Shown piece by piece: positions 30,040-33,542 of a stretch of 33,542 nucleotides of DNA. The notes beneath the pieces are model-generated. The model was given only the letters and a program-made list of their open reading frames with translations, ran no database searches and had not been told where the DNA came from. The position numbers and the translations under genes were made by a program. This DNA comes from Acidobacteriota bacterium. GTDB lineage: Bacteria > Acidobacteriota > UBA890 > WLXD01. The stretch's first letter is position 1, and the number at the start of each line of letters is the position of its first letter. The stretch spans positions 1 to 33,542 of the forward strand of contig JAJCXT010000001.1 of NCBI GenBank assembly GCA_029263295.1, written 5' to 3'.

Positions 30040-30420
30040 GTGAGTGAAAAGTTTCGGCCGCGGCGGGTGGGCGACCAGATGCGCGCTGTGCTCGCGGAAT
30101 TAGTGCAGCGCGAAGTGCAGGACCCCGGCGTGGGCTTCGTTACTGTGACCGAAGTGCGAATGAGTTCGGACCTCCAGTACGCCACCGTCTTCGTGAGCGT
30201 GATGGGGGGCGACGAGGCTGAAACACAGTCGCTCGCCAGTCTGCGGCGCGCCGCACCGTTTCTGCGCTCAGAGGTAGGCAAGAAACTGAGGCTCCGGCAC
30301 AATCCCGAGTTGCGGATTCAGCTCGATCAGACGCTTGCCGAGAGCGAGCGCATCGAGGAACTCCTGAGAGATAACCCCCCGACATCGGGGGATGAGGAGC
30401 ACGACGATGAAACCGCTTGA
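30040..30420 (+). CDS. rbfA: 30S ribosome-binding factor RbfA
   Basis: RbfA binds the 16S rRNA 5' region during late 30S maturation. The 126-aa protein has the KH-like fold pattern: RPRRVGDQMRAVLAELVQRE in helix 1, DPGVGFVTVTEVRMSSDLQYATVF (in two parts, DPGVGFVTVTEVR then SSDLQYATVFVS), and the closing LRRAAPFLRSEVGKKLRLR with PELRIQLDQTL. The acidic tail is DEEHDDETA. I chose the GTG at 30040, just before the conserved RPRRV. A GTG at 29977 in the same frame would add 21 unconserved residues and starts right after the hairpin, so it is less likely. No good ribosome-binding site precedes either. The end overlaps the DHH phosphoesterase gene by 14 nt. Confidence 0.92.
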   Translation: MSEKFRPRRVGDQMRAVLAELVQREVQDPGVGFVTVTEVRMSSDLQYATVFVSVMGGDEAETQSLASLRRAAPFLRSEVGKKLRLRHNPELRIQLDQTLAESERIEELLRDNPPTSGDEEHDDETA

Positions 30421-31378
30421 TTCCCTCGAGCGTGTAGTTGAGTGGCTCGGGCCGCGCGACGATTTTGTCATCGCGTCTCACGCGGATCCAGACGGCGACT
30501 CGCTAGGGTCGTCGCTGGCTCTCGCGATGGGGCTCGAACAAGTCGGCAAGCGCTCCACGGTGGTTATCGGGCAGCCGCTGCCACGGCGATATCGCTGGCT
30601 TCCCGGCTCTTCTCGAGTGGTCTCTGTCGAGCGTATTCCCACGGATACGCGGGCGAGCATTCTGGTGGAGTGCTCGGAGTTCGGTCGCTCTGGGGTGCTG
30701 GGCCTGGATACGCTGGAGTCGCTCAATATCGATCACCACACCAAGAACGGCATGTATGCCGAGGTGAACTGGATCGACCCCTCCGCAGCAGCCACGGGCA
30801 TGATGGTCCGCGACTTGACCGATGCGCTGGGAGCGGAGGTCACCGCGCCCATGGCGACCTTGTTGTATGTGGCGGTGCTGACAGACACCGGCTCCTTCCA
30901 TCACTCGAACACAGATGCCCGCGCTATGGCATTCGCGAGCGACATGCTCGCCCGTGGCGCCAACGCTTCCGAAATCGCCGAACAGGTCTACGGTGATTAC
31001 CCCGCGGCCAGAATCCACCTCATGGGCGACGCGCTCAGTAGTCTCAAGCGCATGGCCGCGGGACGCATAGCGTTCATGTACTTGCCGTTCAGTGCCTTCG
31101 AGCGACGCGGCACGCGGGATACCGAGGCTTTCGTGAACCATGCGCAGGGGATCGACGGAGTGCAGGTCAGTCTGCTGTTCAAGGAGGTTGACCCCGGAGT
31201 GCTGCGCATTAGCCTGCGCTCGGACGGCAGCGTCGATGTGGCGGAGGTGGCTAGCCATCACGGTGGCGGCGGCCACCCACGCGCAGCCGGATGCCAGATC
31301 GAGGGTGCTTTTGAACAGGTGGGCGACCGCCTGCTGAACGAGGTTCACGAAGTGCTCGAGGAAGGGATCGGCGGATGA
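30407..31378 (+). CDS. nrnA: DHH-family bifunctional oligoribonuclease / PAP phosphatase (NrnA type)
   Basis: NrnA-type enzymes degrade short RNA oligomers and dephosphorylate 3'-phosphoadenosine 5'-phosphate. The 323-aa protein has DHH motifs ASHADPDGDSLGSS near residue 24, NIDHHTKN with Asp109-His110-His111, and the AVLTDTGSFHHSNT segment. The C-terminal DHHA1 domain has the glycine-rich GGGGHPRAAG. Length matches the family (310-330). The ATG at 30407 has GAGGAG 7-10 nt upstream inside rbfA and overlaps it by 14 nt; a start five codons earlier is possible but lacks this site. A place between rbfA and truB is common in many phyla. The TGA overlaps truB as ATGA. Confidence 0.93.
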   Translation: MKPLDSLERVVEWLGPRDDFVIASHADPDGDSLGSSLALAMGLEQVGKRSTVVIGQPLPRRYRWLPGSSRVVSVERIPTDTRASILVECSEFGRSGVLGLDTLESLNIDHHTKNGMYAEVNWIDPSAAATGMMVRDLTDALGAEVTAPMATLLYVAVLTDTGSFHHSNTDARAMAFASDMLARGANASEIAEQVYGDYPAARIHLMGDALSSLKRMAAGRIAFMYLPFSAFERRGTRDTEAFVNHAQGIDGVQVSLLFKEVDPGVLRISLRSDGSVDVAEVASHHGGGGHPRAAGCQIEGAFEQVGDRLLNEVHEVLEEGIGG

Positions 31379-32289
31379 GCCCAACCTCTGGGATGCTGGT
31401 TGTAGACAAACCGGCCGGGATGACCTCGCACGATGTGGTCCAGAAGGTCCGCCGGCAGTTGCGTTGCCGCGCCGGGCACACGGGGACGCTTGATCCGAGA
31501 GCGACCGGGGTGCTGCTCATCTGCTTGGGCAAGGCGACGCGGCTCGCCCGTTTTCTGCAGCAAACCGACAAGGTCTACGAGTGCGTTATTCGGCTCGGGT
31601 GGGCAACGGATACCTACGATGCTGATGGAGAGGCGTTGGCGGATCCTGTGTCGGTGCCTGACCTCGACGTTGGGTCGGTTGGCGCTGTCCTGGGCGACTT
31701 CGTAGGCGAGATTCAACAGGTTCCGCCGGCATACTCCGCCAAGAAAATCCGCGGGCAGCCTGCCTACAAGCGTGCGCGACGTGGCGAGGTCGTGGTGCAC
31801 GAGCCAGTCGCGGTGACGATCTACGATATTCGCGACGTGCAGGTGGACGGCCCCGAGATTCGCTGTGTCGTCCACTGCGGCTCGGGCACCTACGTTCGCA
31901 CGCTGGCCAAGGATGTTGGCGACAGGCTCGGCATTCCCGCCCATCTGGCGGAGCTTCGCCGCATTCGCGTGGGCAATTTCGGTCTCGAATCAGCGGTCAC
32001 GTGGGCAGAGCTTGGCGACGGAGAGCTCGAGGAACTCTGGGGAAAGGCCCTCGATCCGGCGGCTATGTTTCCGCGCTGGGCGACGGCAGTGGTGAACGAG
32101 GTCGGGATCGGAGTGGTCGCCAACGGTGGGGTGATCGAGCCTAACGGCGTCGCAGAGCGCCGGCGTGGCTCCGGGGATGATCCGGTGCATGGCGACTGGG
32201 TCCGGGTGCTGCGGCCAGACGGTTCGTTTCTGGCTGCTGCGGAGCTCCTGCCGGGGGGGATGTTGCAGCCGCGAGTCGTGCTCCGCTGA
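31375..32289 (+). CDS. truB: tRNA pseudouridine(55) synthase TruB
   Basis: TruB makes pseudouridine 55 in the T-loop of tRNAs. The 304-aa protein shows MLVVDKPAGMTSHDVV, the catalytic GHTGTLDPRATGVLL with Asp40, the YECVIRLGWATDTYDADGE segment, QVPPAYSAKKIRGQPAY, and CGSGTYVRTLAKDVG. A C-terminal PUA-like part follows (from about 245, WVRVLRPDGSFLAAAE). Length is normal. The ATG overlaps the upstream TGA by 4 nt (ATGA), so it is translationally coupled to nrnA. It is the last gene before the rpsO promoter. Confidence 0.96.
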   Translation: MSPTSGMLVVDKPAGMTSHDVVQKVRRQLRCRAGHTGTLDPRATGVLLICLGKATRLARFLQQTDKVYECVIRLGWATDTYDADGEALADPVSVPDLDVGSVGAVLGDFVGEIQQVPPAYSAKKIRGQPAYKRARRGEVVVHEPVAVTIYDIRDVQVDGPEIRCVVHCGSGTYVRTLAKDVGDRLGIPAHLAELRRIRVGNFGLESAVTWAELGDGELEELWGKALDPAAMFPRWATAVVNEVGIGVVANGGVIEPNGVAERRRGSGDDPVHGDWVRVLRPDGSFLAAAELLPGGMLQPRVVLR

Positions 32290-32313
32290 TCGTCACGGCC
32301 GCGGGAAAGCGCG

Positions 32314-32342
32314 TTTACAGCGTCGGAAACCCGTGCTAGATT
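32314..32342 (+). promoter_or_regulatory. Predicted sigma70-type promoter for rpsO
   Basis: TTTACA (32314-32319), 17 nt spacer, then TAGATT (32337-32342) preceded by TGC, that is an extended -10. The -35 matches at five of six positions and the -10 at four of six. It lies in the 147-nt truB-rpsO gap and would start the transcript near 32349, leaving a leader of about 88 nt. This is the best promoter candidate in the window. Confidence 0.62.
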
Positions 32343-32349
32343 TTCAGTT

Positions 32350-32400
32350 CGCCCGGGGACCCGTGTGTCTCACTTCTGCACGTCCGTGCAACGCCGGGTG
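32350..32400 (+). promoter_or_regulatory. Structured rpsO leader, candidate S15 autoregulatory element
   Basis: CGCCCGG (32350-32356) can pair with CCGGGTG (32394-32400), enclosing a second hairpin TGCACG/CGTGCA (32377-32382 with 32385-32390). The structure begins at the predicted transcript start and ends about 36 nt before the ATG. S15 represses its own mRNA through leader structures that differ between bacterial groups, so this is a reasonable candidate. I see no match to a specific published S15 leader class. Confidence 0.4.
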
Positions 32401-32436
32401 TCATGCGGTTCAGCAATTGAGGAAACAGTTCGTCTA

Positions 32437-32694
32437 ATGAGCACGGAAGCGATCGAAATCGAAACGTACCGGCAACATCCGTCGGATACGGGCTCCCCAG
32501 AGGTCCAGGTTGCTCAACTGACCTCTCGGATCAAGCATCTTACTGAGCATATGAAGGCCAACAGGAAGGACTACGCCACGCAGCGTGGGCTCCAGATGTT
32601 GGTAGGCAGGCGGCGTCGCCTGCTGGGCTACCTGCGTCGTGAGGACGTTGCGCGCTACCAGGGGCTGATCGCCAGCCTCGGTCTGCGCCGGTAG
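32437..32694 (+). CDS. rpsO: 30S ribosomal protein S15
   Basis: S15 binds the 16S rRNA central domain early in 30S assembly. The 85-aa product has the family core [53 protein letters not shown] and the ending [13 protein letters not shown], with normal length (84-89). The ATG at 32437 is chosen; a longer in-frame opening to 32365 would cross the leader structure and is not conserved. GAGGA at 32419-32423 is 13 nt from the start, somewhat long, which may reflect leader-based control. rpsO followed by pnp is the classical order. Confidence 0.97.
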   Translation: MSTEAIEIETYRQHPSDTGSPEVQVAQLTSRIKHLTEHMKANRKDYATQRGLQMLVGRRRRLLGYLRREDVARYQGLIASLGLRR

Positions 32695-32717
32695 TTACTG
32701 CGGAACCAGCAAACGCG

Positions 32718-32781
32718 AGCGGAACAGAAAGCGGATAGCGGAAGCGGCAGAGGCAAAAGCAGCGAAAGCGGTTGATAGCGG
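32718..32781 (+). repeat. Purine-rich AGCGG repeats in the rpsO-pnp gap
   Basis: Six copies of AGCGG begin at 32718, 32730, 32737, 32743, 32767 and 32777, embedded in an almost pyrimidine-free top strand (for example GGAACAGAAAGCGGATAG). The tract occupies the middle of the 189-nt rpsO-pnp interval and does not form an obvious hairpin with itself. In enterobacteria this interval carries RNase III and PNPase control sites, so a role in mRNA processing or binding is possible. No terminator with a T-run is seen after rpsO. Confidence 0.5.
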
Positions 32782-32883
32782 TCTAGTGAGAACTCCTCGG
32801 TTCGACGCGCGGCCCCGCCAATCAGTAAGTGCTGCGGCCCAGATCGCGTTGAAAATCGCTGTGCGGCTTCGAGGAATAACAAC

Positions 32884-33542
32884 ATGATCGTACAAGACAG
32901 CATTGAACTGAACGGAAAGACAGTCCATTTCGAGATGGGCAAGGTTGCGCGCCAGGCTGATGGCGCCGTCGTCGTCAGGTGCGGCGACACGATGGTCCTA
33001 GTCACTGCGGTGATGGACCCCAAGCCTAAGGACGCCTCCTTCCTGCCGCTCACGGTCGACTATCGTGAATGGGCCTTTGCCGGCGGCAAGATTCCCGGAG
33101 GTTTCTTCAAGCGCGAAGGGCGCCCGAGTGAGAAGGAAGTTCTCACCTCGCGCATGATCGATCGCAGCATTCGGCCGCTGTTCCCGAAGGGGTTCCGCCA
33201 CGAGACTCAGGGAATTGGCTGGGTTATCTCCGCCGACAAGGAAAACGATCCGGCGATCCTGGCCAAGCTGGGCGCCTCGGTGGCGCTGTACTGCTCGCGC
33301 ATTCCGTTCACGACACCGTTCGCCGCGTTTCGGGTCGGGCTCGACGACGATGGCTACTCGATCAATCCCACCACGGAGCAGATCGAGGGTTCGCGCCTGA
33401 ACATGATTCTGGCCGCGCGTCGCGACGCGGTGATGATGGTCGAGGCTGGCGCGCTGGAGGTCAGCGAGGACGAAGTCATCGGGGCGCTCGAGTTCGTGCA
33501 GCCCTTTGTCGAATCGTTCATCGACATGCAGGAGCGCATGTC
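32884..33542 (+). CDS. pnp: Polyribonucleotide nucleotidyltransferase (PNPase), N-terminal part
   Basis: PNPase is the phosphorolytic 3'-5' exoribonuclease of the degradosome. The first 219 codons are present and the gene runs off the right edge. The first RNase PH domain is clear: FEMGKVARQADGAVVV, LVTAVMDPKPKD, PLTVDYREWAFAGGKIPGGF, FKREGRPSEKEVLTSRMIDR, then SIRPLFPKGF, ADKENDPAILAKLGAS and MMVEAGALEVSEDEVI. SIRPLFP replaces the commoner PIRPLFP. GAGGA lies 8 nt before the ATG. It is probably expressed with rpsO and controlled through the long gap before it. The second PH domain and the KH/S1 domains are outside the window. Confidence 0.96.
   Translation, partial: MIVQDSIELNGKTVHFEMGKVARQADGAVVVRCGDTMVLVTAVMDPKPKDASFLPLTVDYREWAFAGGKIPGGFFKREGRPSEKEVLTSRMIDRSIRPLFPKGFRHETQGIGWVISADKENDPAILAKLGASVALYCSRIPFTTPFAAFRVGLDDDGYSINPTTEQIEGSRLNMILAARRDAVMMVEAGALEVSEDEVIGALEFVQPFVESFIDMQERM

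Noticed and set aside
1-33542. Mobile elements, integrases, CRISPR arrays, toxin-antitoxin or defence genes
   Set aside because: Every gene longer than about 80 codons with coding character is accounted for by core metabolism, envelope or information-processing families, except the 181-aa unknown. No direct-repeat arrays, transposase motifs or attachment-site duplications were seen.

Overview
This is a GC-rich bacterial chromosome segment, densely packed with core genes and carrying no mobile element, tRNA, rRNA or CRISPR that I can see. Lipid A genes (lpxB, an MsbA-type exporter, a DUF374 acyltransferase) point to a Gram-negative (diderm) cell. The fused homocysteine methyltransferase/MTHFR, family 4 uracil-DNA glycosylase, YicC-gmk-rpoZ-coaBC block and GC content would fit Myxococcota/Desulfobacterota-like, Gemmatimonadota or related uncultured lineages. 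I cannot fix the phylum from the sequence alone.

Layout. (1) 1-4445, minus strand: five glycosyltransferase genes (four GT4-type, one GT2-type), the last cut by the window edge. All four junctions are ATGA overlaps, so this is one translationally coupled surface-polysaccharide operon. (2) 4625-10159, plus: bifunctional homocysteine S-methyltransferase/MTHFR, then lpxB, an MsbA-like ABC exporter and a DUF374 acyltransferase, together a lipid A assembly and export group. (3) 10166-16477, plus: yicC, gmk, rpoZ, coaBC, family 4 UDG and priA (RNA turnover, nucleotides, RNA polymerase omega, coenzyme A, repair, replication restart). (4) 16549-23381, plus: dnaE with a complete PHP metal site, an unrecognised 181-aa protein, accA and recJ. 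(5) 23403-25650, minus: threonine synthase, tatA, tatC. (6) 25879 to the right edge, plus: rimP-nusA-infB-rbfA-nrnA-truB, then rpsO and the 5' part of pnp, the classical translation/RNA-decay cluster.

The protein-coding content is mostly ordinary housekeeping. The more interesting signals are regulatory. A hairpin plus U-tract lies just upstream of rimP and looks like an attenuator. TGCTAnnnT-type -10 elements recur before operon heads. Three ATG genes without a Shine-Dalgarno (yicC, dnaE, accA) have a -10-like hexamer only 7-9 nt before the start codon, as expected for leaderless mRNAs. A good sigma70-type promoter and a structured leader precede rpsO, and a purine-rich AGCGG repeat tract separates rpsO from pnp. 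Other points to check are the acyltransferase as a possible LpxJ-like lipid A late acyltransferase, an Asn-to-Glu change in the CoaC active-site motif, a divergent guanylate kinase lid, and the 181-aa unknown between dnaE and accA.

No gene-free stretch exceeds about 230 nt. Many genes start with GTG (lpxB, acyltransferase, coaBC, UDG, priA, the 181-aa gene, recJ, rbfA) and gmk starts with TTG. Long open frames antisense to real genes are common here because of GC content and were left out.
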